Of a stretch of DNA of 26,543 nucleotides, positions 7,289-14,664 are shown in pieces; positions within the stretch are counted from its first letter, which is position 1; every line of letters starts with the position of its first letter. Source of the stretch: AC-32 sp036265535 (GTDB lineage: Bacteria; Actinomycetota; Thermoleophilia; Gaiellales; Gaiellaceae); contig DATAOV010000073.1 in the NCBI GenBank assembly GCA_036265535.1, positions 1 through 26,543 of the forward strand. The letters are read 5' to 3'. The notes below the pieces were generated by a model that did no database searches, was not told where the DNA came from, and saw only the letters and a list, made by a program, of their open reading frames with translations. Position numbers and translations under genes: made by a program.

Positions 7289-8899
7289 ATGAGTAGCGGA
7301 CCCGCGGCGAACGACACGAAGCGCTACCTCGACGACCGGGAACAACTCCATACGCTCGGCTACGCGCAGGAGCTGTTCCGCTCGATGGGCGGCTTCCAGA
7401 ACTTCGCCATCTCGTTCACGATCATCTCGATCCTCGCCGGCTGCCTGACGTCCTTCTACATCGCGTTTGGGCAGGGCGGGCCGGTTGCGGTCACCTGGGG
7501 CTGGCTGATCGTCGGTCTCTTCTGCATCATCGTCTCGCTCGCCATGGGCGAGATCGCGTCGACGTACCCGACGGCGGGCGGCCTCTACTTCTGGTCATCG
7601 AAGCTGGGAAGCCCCGGCTGGGGCTGGTTCACCGGCTGGTTCAACCTGGTCGGTCAGATCGCCGTCACCGCTGCGATCGGCTACGGCTGTGCGATCTTCA
7701 TGACCGCCTGGCTGAACCTGATCACGTCAGGCCACTACGGGAACTCGTTCAGGTGGATCCTCTTCACCTACGCGATGATCATGCTCGCAGCCGGGCTGAT
7801 CAACATGTTCAAGGTCTCGATCACCGCCACCTTGAACGCCTTCTCGGCGTGGTGGCACATGATCGGCGTGCTGGTAATCGTGGGCATCCTGATCGTCGTT
7901 CCTGACCACCACCAGTCGATCGGATACGTCTTCGGCAAGACGGTCAACGCTTCGGGCTTCGGTGGAGGCACGACGTCGGGGATCGTCTTCTTCTACGTCT
8001 TCCTGACCGGCCTGCTGATGGCCCAGTACACGATCACAGGGTACGACGCCTCGGCGCACATGAGCGAGGAAACGAGGCAGGCCTCGATCGGCGCAGCCTG
8101 GGGCATGGTGATGTCGGTGGTCGTCTCGGTGATCTTCGGGTTCATCCTGCTCGTTGCCGTGACGTTCGCCATCCCGAGCACCAACGGGGCGATCGACAAC
8201 ATCGGCAACATCATCCCGTGGATCTGGGAGACGTCGATGTCCAGACGCTGGGCGGAGTTCCTGCTGTTCATCGCGGTCGTGGCCCAGACGTTCTGCACGA
8301 TCGCGTCGGTGACCTCGGCCTCGCGGATGATGTTCGCGTTCTCGCGCGACCGCGCGGTGCCCGGGCACCAACTGTGGAAGCGGGTCTCGAAGGTCGACCG
8401 GATCCCGATCTACACCGTCTGGGCGGTTTGTGTGGCCGCGTTCGTGATCGAGATCCCGACGCTGTGGTACGGACTGACGGGCTACTACTGCTCCACCTCG
8501 GTGGCGGTGATCGGGCTCTATGTCGCGTTCGTGCTGCCGATCATTCTTCGACTCAAGGCCGGCGATAAGTTCGAGCGCGGCGCCTGGCACCTCGGCAAGC
8601 ACTACAAGTGGATCGACGGGCTCGCCATCCTGTGGATCGCCTTCATCTGCGTCGTGTTCATGCTTCCGTTTGCGTACGCAGGCGTGCCGTGGAACAAGGG
8701 ATTCGACTGGAATCTCTTCAACTACACGATCCTGACCGTCGGCGCGACCTTCCTCCTCTTCGGCGGCTGGTATGTGCTCTCGGCGCGCAAATGGTTCAAG
8801 GGCCCGATCCGCCAGGGCACGGACCAGGAGCTCGAGCGAATCGAGCGCGAGTACGGCGAGGTCGAGGCCGAGGCGCCCAGACCGGCCACGGCGACGTAA
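7289..8899 (+). CDS. APC-superfamily amino acid/amine permease (ACT family)
   Basis: A 536-residue polytopic inner-membrane transporter with about 12 helices. The N-terminal segment LGYAQELFRSMGGFQNFAIS, followed by TIISILAGC, is typical of the amino acid-choline transporter family (GABA/choline/polyamine permeases). GEIASTYPTAGGLYFWS, in the loop after helix 2, and the later YDASAHMSEET segment are further family hallmarks. It ends in a charged cytoplasmic tail. The ATG at 7289 has GGGAGG (7279-7284) just upstream; longer reading frames begin inside the divergent gene's promoter. It probably imports the amine or amino alcohol handled by the adjacent ligase, ALDH and SDR. Its stop lies seven bases from that of the convergent flavoenzyme gene. 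Confidence 0.9.
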   Translation: MSSGPAANDTKRYLDDREQLHTLGYAQELFRSMGGFQNFAISFTIISILAGCLTSFYIAFGQGGPVAVTWGWLIVGLFCIIVSLAMGEIASTYPTAGGLYFWSSKLGSPGWGWFTGWFNLVGQIAVTAAIGYGCAIFMTAWLNLITSGHYGNSFRWILFTYAMIMLAAGLINMFKVSITATLNAFSAWWHMIGVLVIVGILIVVPDHHQSIGYVFGKTVNASGFGGGTTSGIVFFYVFLTGLLMAQYTITGYDASAHMSEETRQASIGAAWGMVMSVVVSVIFGFILLVAVTFAIPSTNGAIDNIGNIIPWIWETSMSRRWAEFLLFIAVVAQTFCTIASVTSASRMMFAFSRDRAVPGHQLWKRVSKVDRIPIYTVWAVCVAAFVIEIPTLWYGLTGYYCSTSVAVIGLYVAFVLPIILRLKAGDKFERGAWHLGKHYKWIDGLAILWIAFICVVFMLPFAYAGVPWNKGFDWNLFNYTILTVGATFLLFGGWYVLSARKWFKGPIRQGTDQELERIEREYGEVEAEAPRPATAT

Positions 8900-8906
8900 C
8901 GCAGGC

Positions 8907-11312
8907 TTAGCCCCTGAGCCGCTCTCCGGCGGGATCGAAGAGCGGCTCGGGGGCGACCTCGCCCTCGATCCACTCCCCGAAGATCTCCACCTCGACCGGT
9001 TGCTCGGGCTGCGCGTACCCGGCCGGGACGTACGCGTACGCGATCGAGCGCTCGACCGTGTAGCCGTAGCCGCCGCTCGTCACGCGGCCGACGAGCTCGC
9101 CGTCGACGCGCACTGGTTCCGATCCGAGGGCAACGGAGCGCGGATCGGAGAGGACGAGGCAGGCGAGCCTGCGCTCAGGCTCCTGTGCCTCGAGCAAAGC
9201 TTCGCGCCCAATGAAGTCCTCCTTGTCGAGCTTGACCGCGAAGCCGAGGCCGGCCTCGTAGGGCGTGTCGTCCGGGGTGATGTCGGCGCCCCAGACCCGG
9301 TAGCCCTTCTCCAGGCGGAGCGAGTCGATCGCCTTGTAGCCGCCGGCGACGAGGCCGTGGTCGCGCCCCGCCTGCCAGAGCGTGTCCCAGAGCGCGAGCC
9401 CGAACTCGGTCGGACAGTAGAGCTCCCAGCCGAGCTCGCCAACGTAGGTCACACGGAGCGCCAGGCACGGAACCGGGCCGACCGCGAGCTCGCGCGCGCG
9501 CATGTACCCGAAGGCGAGGTCGTCGGTCGTCGCCGCCTGCAGGATCTCGCGCGCTGACGGCCCCCAGAGGCCGAGGCATGCCAGCTTGGAAGTGACGTCC
9601 TCGACCAGCACCGAGCCGTCCTCCGGCGCGTGCTGGCGGATCCAGGCGAGATCGTGGCGGCCGAAGGCTGTGCCGGTCACGATCCGAAAGCGATCCTCAG
9701 CGAGTCGGGTGACGGTGAAATCGCACTCGATCCCGCCCCGGGCGTTCAGCATCGAGGTGTAGGTGATCTGCCCGACCTCGCGTGCGACCCGGTTGTCGCA
9801 GACCCGCTCGAGGAAAGCCGCCGCGCCCTCGCCGGAGACGTCGATCTTGGCAAAGCTCGTCTCGTCGAAGAGGGCGGCGCTCTCACGGCAGGCGCGGTGC
9901 TCGGCGCCGATCGCCGGCGACCACAAGCGGCCCGCCCAGCCGCGCGGCCGGAGCGATTCCTCACCCGCCGCGGCGTTCGGCTCGAACCAGTTGGCCCGTT
10001 CCCAGCCCGACTTCTCGCCGAACGCGGCGCCCAGTTCGACCAAACGCGGGTAGGCAGGCGAAAGACGCAGCGGCCGTCCGGCCTCCCGCTCGTGGCCGGG
10101 GTATTTGACGTCGTAGTAGGTCGAGTAGATCTCGAGCGTCCGCGCGAGCGTGTAGTCGCGGCTCGCGTAGTGCGCCCCGAAGCGGCGCGAGTCCATCTCC
10201 CAGACGTCGAAGCCGGGTAGCCCGTCCACGATCCACTCCGCGACGAGCTTCCCCATCCCGCCCGCGCCCGCCAGGCCGTGCGCGCAGAACCCCGACGCGA
10301 CCCAGAGGCCGGGCAACTCGGTGGGACCGAGGATGAACTCGCCGTCCGGAGTGAATGCCTCCGGCCCGTTGACGAGCCGGATCACCTCCGCCTCGCCGAG
10401 CTCCGGCACCCGGACGAGCGCGTTCGTCATCAGCTCCTCGAACCGCTCCCAATCTTCTGCGAGCAGCTTGCCGTTGAAGTCGGCCGGGATCCCGTTCAGG
10501 CCCCACGGTGCGGGATGGCGCTCGTACCCTCCCATGACGAGGCCGCCCGACTCGCCCCGGAAGTAGACGAGCAGGGATGGGTCGCGCATCGTCGGCACGT
10601 CGAGCGGCACGCCGTGCGGCCTCGTGATCAGGTACTCGTGCGCCATCGGGATCACGGGCACGTTCACGCCGGCCAGAGCGCCGATCTCGGAGGCGAACAT
10701 GCCGCCCGCATTGACCGCAACCTCGGTCTCGATCGAGCCCTTGTCGGTCTCGACTCCGGCGATGCGCCCGCCCTCGACCCGGAGACCGGTGACGCGTGTC
10801 TGGGCGGCGATCTCCGCGCCACCGCGCCGTGCGCCCTCCGCGAGAGCCGTCGTGAGCTGGCTCGGATCGATGTAGCCGTCGGTCGGCAGGTACGCCGCTC
10901 CGAGCACCCCCTCGGTGGACATCGGCGGGAAGAGCTCCTGGGCCTCCTCGGCCGAGACGAGCTCGAGCGGCAGGCCGAACGTCTTGGCCCAGCCGGCCTG
11001 GCGGCGCAGCTCTTCCATCCGTTCCTCGGACGAGGCCAGGCGGACCGATCCCACCTCGTGCCAGCCGGTCTCGAGTCCGACCTCCTCGCCGAGCGTCCGG
11101 TAGAGGTCGACCGAGGCCATCATCATGCGCGTGAGGGAGAGCGACCCTCGCAGCTGGCCGACGAGGCCGGCGGAGTGGAAGGTCGAGCCGCTCGTCAGGT
11201 CCGCGCGCTCGCAGAGCACGACGTCGTGCCAGCCGAGCTGCGATAGCCAGTAGGCGACGGAGCAGCCCCCGACGCCGCCTCCGATCACGACCGCTTGCGC
11301 CCGCTCCCTCAT
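8907..11312 (-). CDS. FAD-dependent oxidoreductase/GcvT fusion, dimethylglycine/sarcosine dehydrogenase family
   Basis: An 801-residue two-module enzyme. The N-terminal DAO-type FAD domain (about 1-390) starts AVVIGGGVGGCSVAYWL, with the dinucleotide motif at 11-16. TSGSTFHSAGL contains His46 at the place of the covalent-FAD histidine of dimethylglycine dehydrogenase. The C-terminal half is a GcvT-like aminomethyltransferase (CDFTVTRL, TYVGELGWELY, then a GcvT C-terminal barrel to the end). Such enzymes oxidatively demethylate N-methyl amines and pass the methyl group to tetrahydrofolate as methylene-THF. The ATG at 11312 overlaps the kinase stop codon (ATGA). N-methylated glycines are likely substrates by family; the kinase and permease context leaves other methylamines possible. 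Confidence 0.88.
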   Translation of the reverse strand: MRERAQAVVIGGGVGGCSVAYWLSQLGWHDVVLCERADLTSGSTFHSAGLVGQLRGSLSLTRMMMASVDLYRTLGEEVGLETGWHEVGSVRLASSEERMEELRRQAGWAKTFGLPLELVSAEEAQELFPPMSTEGVLGAAYLPTDGYIDPSQLTTALAEGARRGGAEIAAQTRVTGLRVEGGRIAGVETDKGSIETEVAVNAGGMFASEIGALAGVNVPVIPMAHEYLITRPHGVPLDVPTMRDPSLLVYFRGESGGLVMGGYERHPAPWGLNGIPADFNGKLLAEDWERFEELMTNALVRVPELGEAEVIRLVNGPEAFTPDGEFILGPTELPGLWVASGFCAHGLAGAGGMGKLVAEWIVDGLPGFDVWEMDSRRFGAHYASRDYTLARTLEIYSTYYDVKYPGHEREAGRPLRLSPAYPRLVELGAAFGEKSGWERANWFEPNAAAGEESLRPRGWAGRLWSPAIGAEHRACRESAALFDETSFAKIDVSGEGAAAFLERVCDNRVAREVGQITYTSMLNARGGIECDFTVTRLAEDRFRIVTGTAFGRHDLAWIRQHAPEDGSVLVEDVTSKLACLGLWGPSAREILQAATTDDLAFGYMRARELAVGPVPCLALRVTYVGELGWELYCPTEFGLALWDTLWQAGRDHGLVAGGYKAIDSLRLEKGYRVWGADITPDDTPYEAGLGFAVKLDKEDFIGREALLEAQEPERRLACLVLSDPRSVALGSEPVRVDGELVGRVTSGGYGYTVERSIAYAYVPAGYAQPEQPVEVEIFGEWIEGEVAPEPLFDPAGERLRG

Positions 11313-12142
11313 GCCAGCGCGGCCTCGAAACGGGCCTCGGAGGCCGTGCGTGACAAACGCTCGAAATGCTCGTCCGCGTAGGAGACGAAGTCGAAGTCGA
11401 GCTCCGAGATTGCCTGCTGGACGACCCCCCACATCGCCTCCCGGAAGTCGGACATGAAGCGCATGAGCGTCAGCGCGCGCGTGTCCGTGGAGCCGTAGGC
11501 CTCGAGGAGCGCGCGCTCGCCTTCGTCGTCGAGCCCGTTGTTGACCGCGAAGTTGGCCAGGTCGAAGAAGGGATCGCCCATGCCGGCGTACTCCCAGTCC
11601 ACGATCCAGACCCGCTTTCCGTCGTCGATGAAGTTGGCCGCCAGCAGGTCGTTGTGACAGGTGACGCGCGGCACCGCCGCGCGGCGGGCCTCGATCTGCC
11701 GTGCGAGCTCGTGCGCCCGCCCGTAGGCGTCCGGGAGGGAACGCCCGTGGCCGGTCGCGGTCGCCGCGTAGGCCTCGACCACGCGGAACGAGTCGAAGCG
11801 GCTCGCGATGGGCGGGGCCTCGTGCAGCCGCTTCAGCAGGGCGCCGACCGTCTCCGGATCGGCACGGCCGACCTCACCCTCGACGAAGCGGGTGACGAGC
11901 ACGCCGTCGGCAAAGCGAACCACCTCCGGGCCGATCCCGAGCCGCGCGGCCGTGAGCGCGGCCTCGTGCTCGTGCTCCCGGTCGATCCCGAGCAGGGCGG
12001 TGTCCTTGCCGCCGATGCGGAGGACGAGCACGTCGCCGTCGACGAAGACCTTGAAGTTGTGGTTGGTGATCCCGCCGCCGAGCGTCTCGAACTTCACCGG
12101 TTCTCCGGGCCAGAGCCGCCCGATCGCCTCCTCGACGCGCAT
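11309..12142 (-). CDS. Choline/ethanolamine kinase-like phosphotransferase (APH fold)
   Basis: A 277-residue protein of the aminoglycoside phosphotransferase/choline kinase fold. It has the nucleotide loop GGGITNHNFKV (22-32), the catalytic loop CHNDLLAAN with His163, Asp165 and Asn170, and the metal-binding VDWEYAGMGDPFFDLAN (Asp182). The last motif, including EYAGMGDP, is the signature of LicA/choline-kinase relatives. It probably phosphorylates a small amino alcohol or a related metabolite with ATP. The ATG at 12142 has AGGA six bases upstream (12149-12152). The gene is coupled to the flavin/folate enzyme by a 4-base overlap. Its start codon overlaps the proposed ATG of the divergent HAD gene. 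Confidence 0.85.
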   Translation of the reverse strand: MRVEEAIGRLWPGEPVKFETLGGGITNHNFKVFVDGDVLVLRIGGKDTALLGIDREHEHEAALTAARLGIGPEVVRFADGVLVTRFVEGEVGRADPETVGALLKRLHEAPPIASRFDSFRVVEAYAATATGHGRSLPDAYGRAHELARQIEARRAAVPRVTCHNDLLAANFIDDGKRVWIVDWEYAGMGDPFFDLANFAVNNGLDDEGERALLEAYGSTDTRALTLMRFMSDFREAMWGVVQQAISELDFDFVSYADEHFERLSRTASEARFEAALA

Positions 12143-12788
12143 GCGCGATCCTAGACTCGTGGCGGCGCTGCTCTTCGACTTCAATGGGACGCTCTCGGAC
12201 GACGAAGGCGTCCAGTGCGCGATCTTCCGCGAGCTGTTCGCCGAGCAGGGGCGTCCCCTCAGCGAGCGGGAGTACTTCGACGGGCTCGCCGGGCGCTCCG
12301 ATCCCGAGATCGTGGAGCGCTGGCTCGGAACGAACCATCCGGCGGCGGCAGAGGTGCTGGAACGCCGGGTACAGCTCTTTCGCGAGCGAGTCGGCGACGG
12401 CTCGACCGTGCCGCCGCACGTGCGGGAGGCCGTGCTCCGAGCGGAGCGGGCCCGGCTCGCGATCGTGTCGGGCGCCGCGCGCTCCGAGGTGGAGACGGTC
12501 TTGAGGGCGGCGAGTCTCGACGTGTTCGACGTGATCGTCTCGGCCGAGGACGTGACGCGTGGCAAGCCCGATCCGGAGGGCTACCTCCTCGCACTCGAGC
12601 AGCTCGGTGTGCAGGCCGCCGACGCCGTGGCGATCGAGGACGCACCTCCTGGAGTGGCGGCGGCCAAGGCGGCGGGACTGCGCTGCGTGGCCGTGCTCGG
12701 GACCGCCTCGCGCGAGCGCCTGGGCGAGGCAGACGAGATCGCTCCCAGGCTCGACGCCCGGCTCGTCGAGCGGCTGCTCGCCCGGTAG
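12141..12788 (+). CDS. HAD-superfamily hydrolase with Asn in motif I
   Basis: A 215-residue haloacid-dehalogenase-like enzyme of the phosphoglycolate phosphatase/beta-phosphoglucomutase group. Motif I is FDFNGTL, with nucleophile Asp13 but Asn15 where phosphatases usually have the acid/base Asp. Motif II is IVSGAAR, motif III is GKPDPEGY and motif IV is IEDAPPGV. A helical cap lies between residues 20 and 85. ATG at 12141 or GTG at 12159 are both possible starts; neither has a ribosome site, suggesting leaderless translation. The stop abuts the stop of the convergent PLP gene. The substrate is unknown; the divergent kinase makes a phosphorylated amine conceivable. Confidence 0.82.
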   Translation: MRDPRLVAALLFDFNGTLSDDEGVQCAIFRELFAEQGRPLSEREYFDGLAGRSDPEIVERWLGTNHPAAAEVLERRVQLFRERVGDGSTVPPHVREAVLRAERARLAIVSGAARSEVETVLRAASLDVFDVIVSAEDVTRGKPDPEGYLLALEQLGVQAADAVAIEDAPPGVAAAKAAGLRCVAVLGTASRERLGEADEIAPRLDARLVERLLAR

Positions 12789-13715
12789 CTACAGGTCCGC
12801 GTAGGGCGCGACGCTCATGTACTTGAAGCCGCTGTCCACGGCCAGGGTCACGATCACCGCGTCCGGCCCGAGCTGCTCGGCTAGCCGGTGCGCGCCGACG
12901 ACGTTCGCGCCGGTCGAGATCCCGGCGAAGACGCCCTCCTCGCGCGCGAGGCGGCTCGTCATCTCGAGTGCATCCTCGTCGCCGATCGCCTCCAGCTGAT
13001 CCACCTTCTCGGGGCTCCAGTGCGGCATCACGAGCCCCGTCCAGCCCTGCACCACGAACGTCCCGCGGTCTCCCCCTCCGATCGCAGGCGAGCCCGCAGG
13101 CTCGTGCGCCTGGATGAACACTCCGTGCGGCCTCAAGGCATCCGAGACCCCCATCAGCGAGCTCGCTGTCCCGAGCCCCTGGCAGAACGCGGTCACCCGA
13201 CCCCCGGTCTGCTCCCAGATCTCGCGGCCGAGGCGTTCGCGGTGGTCGGGGATGATGTACGGGTTGTTGAACTGGTCGGTGGCGTAGTGGCCGGGCCGCT
13301 CGGCGAGCTCGGCGGCGCGGACGACCATGTTGTCGATGTCCTGCGCGGTCACTTTCGGGCGGCCCTCGACCGACGGCAGGACCTCGAGCTCGGCGCCGAG
13401 CGCACGCATCAGCTGAAACCGCTCCTCGGTGAAGCAATCGGCGATCACGATCAGGGCGCGATAGCCCTTCGCGCGACAGACGAGAGCGAGCGCTGGGCCG
13501 GTGCTCCCGCCGGTGTACTCGACGACGGTGTCGCCCGGAGAGATCAGGCCGTCCCGTTCGGCGCCCTCGATCATCGCGAGCGCCATCCGGTCCTTCATCG
13601 ACCCCGTCGGATTGCAGTACTCGAGCTTCACCCACACCTCGGCGCCGTTGGCGGGCACGCAGTCGCGCAGGCGGACGAGCGGCGTGTTCCCGATCGCCTC
13701 GAGGATCGTCTCCAC
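12789..13715 (-). CDS. Cysteine synthase family PLP enzyme
   Basis: A 308-residue fold-type II PLP enzyme of the O-acetylserine sulfhydrylase/cystathionine beta-synthase family. ILEAIGNTPLVRL opens the protein. CNPTGSMKDRMALAMIE holds the PLP lysine, Lys41. TGGSTG (68-73) replaces the canonical TSGNTG phosphate/substrate loop. SGFKYMS near the end is also typical. The changed loop sets it apart from housekeeping CysK, so the amino acid substrate or sulfur donor may differ. The start is GTG at 13715, where the family N-terminus begins; no good ribosome site is visible. It lies 23 bases downstream of the DMT transporter gene, probably in one transcript. Confidence 0.85.
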   Translation of the reverse strand: METILEAIGNTPLVRLRDCVPANGAEVWVKLEYCNPTGSMKDRMALAMIEGAERDGLISPGDTVVEYTGGSTGPALALVCRAKGYRALIVIADCFTEERFQLMRALGAELEVLPSVEGRPKVTAQDIDNMVVRAAELAERPGHYATDQFNNPYIIPDHRERLGREIWEQTGGRVTAFCQGLGTASSLMGVSDALRPHGVFIQAHEPAGSPAIGGGDRGTFVVQGWTGLVMPHWSPEKVDQLEAIGDEDALEMTSRLAREEGVFAGISTGANVVGAHRLAEQLGPDAVIVTLAVDSGFKYMSVAPYADL

Positions 13716-13738
13716 GTCGGGGATGATCTCGTACCGAG

Positions 13739-14620
13739 CTACGCCATCGCGGCCGAGCGCTCAGGCACTTCCTCTCGGGGCTCGGCGCGGGCCTGGCTCG
13801 CCAGCGAGATCAGGACGGCCCCGCCGAGGGCGAGCACGAGGCCGACGACGGCGACGAGGACGTGCCAGGTCGGCCGGCTGAGCCGTTCGTCGAACAGCGC
13901 GATCCCGAGGAGAACGCTCACGATGGGGTTCGCCACCGAGACCGTCGCGACCGACGGGGCGAGACGTCCGGTGCCGAGCGACACCTGCTGCAGGACGAAT
14001 CCGAGCACACCCGCCAGGGCGAGCACGTAGCACTGCCAGTGCGTCAACATCACCCCGAGGCCCTCGTGGAGGAACTCGACCGTGGGCTTGGTCAGCGAGG
14101 CCGAGAGCCCGAACAGGATGCCGGCAACGCTGCCGTAGACGGCCGCCTTCATCTTCAGTGTCCCGTGCCGGCCGAACACCAGCAGCGCGGCGCAGATTGC
14201 ACCGAGGACGACGATCGCGACCGCCCACTCGTCGCCCGGAGCGTTCTCCTTGCCGCCCGCCGGGTCGCCGAACACGGCGAACAGGCCGAGCCCGAGCAGG
14301 ATGACGGCCGCCCCGCCGATCTCCCGGCGCCCGACGTGTTGGCTCGTCAGCAGCCAGCCGAGCGGCAGCGCGAACACGACCGTGGTGACGAGCAGCGGCT
14401 GGATGATCGCCAGGCGGCCTCGATCGAGCGCCGCGGCCTGGAACGCGTAGCCGACCAACAGCGCGACGGTCCCGATCAGCCACATCCTCTGCCCAGCGAG
14501 CCGCACGAGCGACATCGGCCTGGCGAGCGACACCCCGGCCAGATTGAGAGCGCCTTTCTGCTGCAGCGCCGCGGCCAGCGCGAACAGGAATGCCGCCACG
14601 AGCGCCAGCACCGAGGCCAT
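13739..14620 (-). CDS. DMT-superfamily (EamA/NIPA-like) transporter
   Basis: A 293-residue integral membrane protein with about nine to ten hydrophobic helices in two similar halves, the plan of drug/metabolite transporters. Recognisable elements are ALAAALQQKGAL at the N-terminus, LDRGRLAIIQPLLVTTVVFA in the first repeat and SVANPIVSVLLGIALFDERL in the second. QQKGA and the interrupted EamA pattern recall NIPA-type proteins, so a cation or metabolite substrate is open. The ATG at 14620 lies 44 bases after the LuxR gene stop. The C-terminal tail is charged and probably cytoplasmic. It may export or import the product of the adjacent PLP enzyme. Confidence 0.85.
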   Translation of the reverse strand: MASVLALVAAFLFALAAALQQKGALNLAGVSLARPMSLVRLAGQRMWLIGTVALLVGYAFQAAALDRGRLAIIQPLLVTTVVFALPLGWLLTSQHVGRREIGGAAVILLGLGLFAVFGDPAGGKENAPGDEWAVAIVVLGAICAALLVFGRHGTLKMKAAVYGSVAGILFGLSASLTKPTVEFLHEGLGVMLTHWQCYVLALAGVLGFVLQQVSLGTGRLAPSVATVSVANPIVSVLLGIALFDERLSRPTWHVLVAVVGLVLALGGAVLISLASQARAEPREEVPERSAAMA

Positions 14621-14664
14621 TGCGGCAGCCTACGAGGCACACCGGTCGCTCACCGCCGAAGGCG

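Noticed and set aside
7727..8602. Open frame opposite the permease
   Set aside because: It is an Asp/Arg/His-rich mirror of hydrophobic codons, the usual antisense image of membrane helices.
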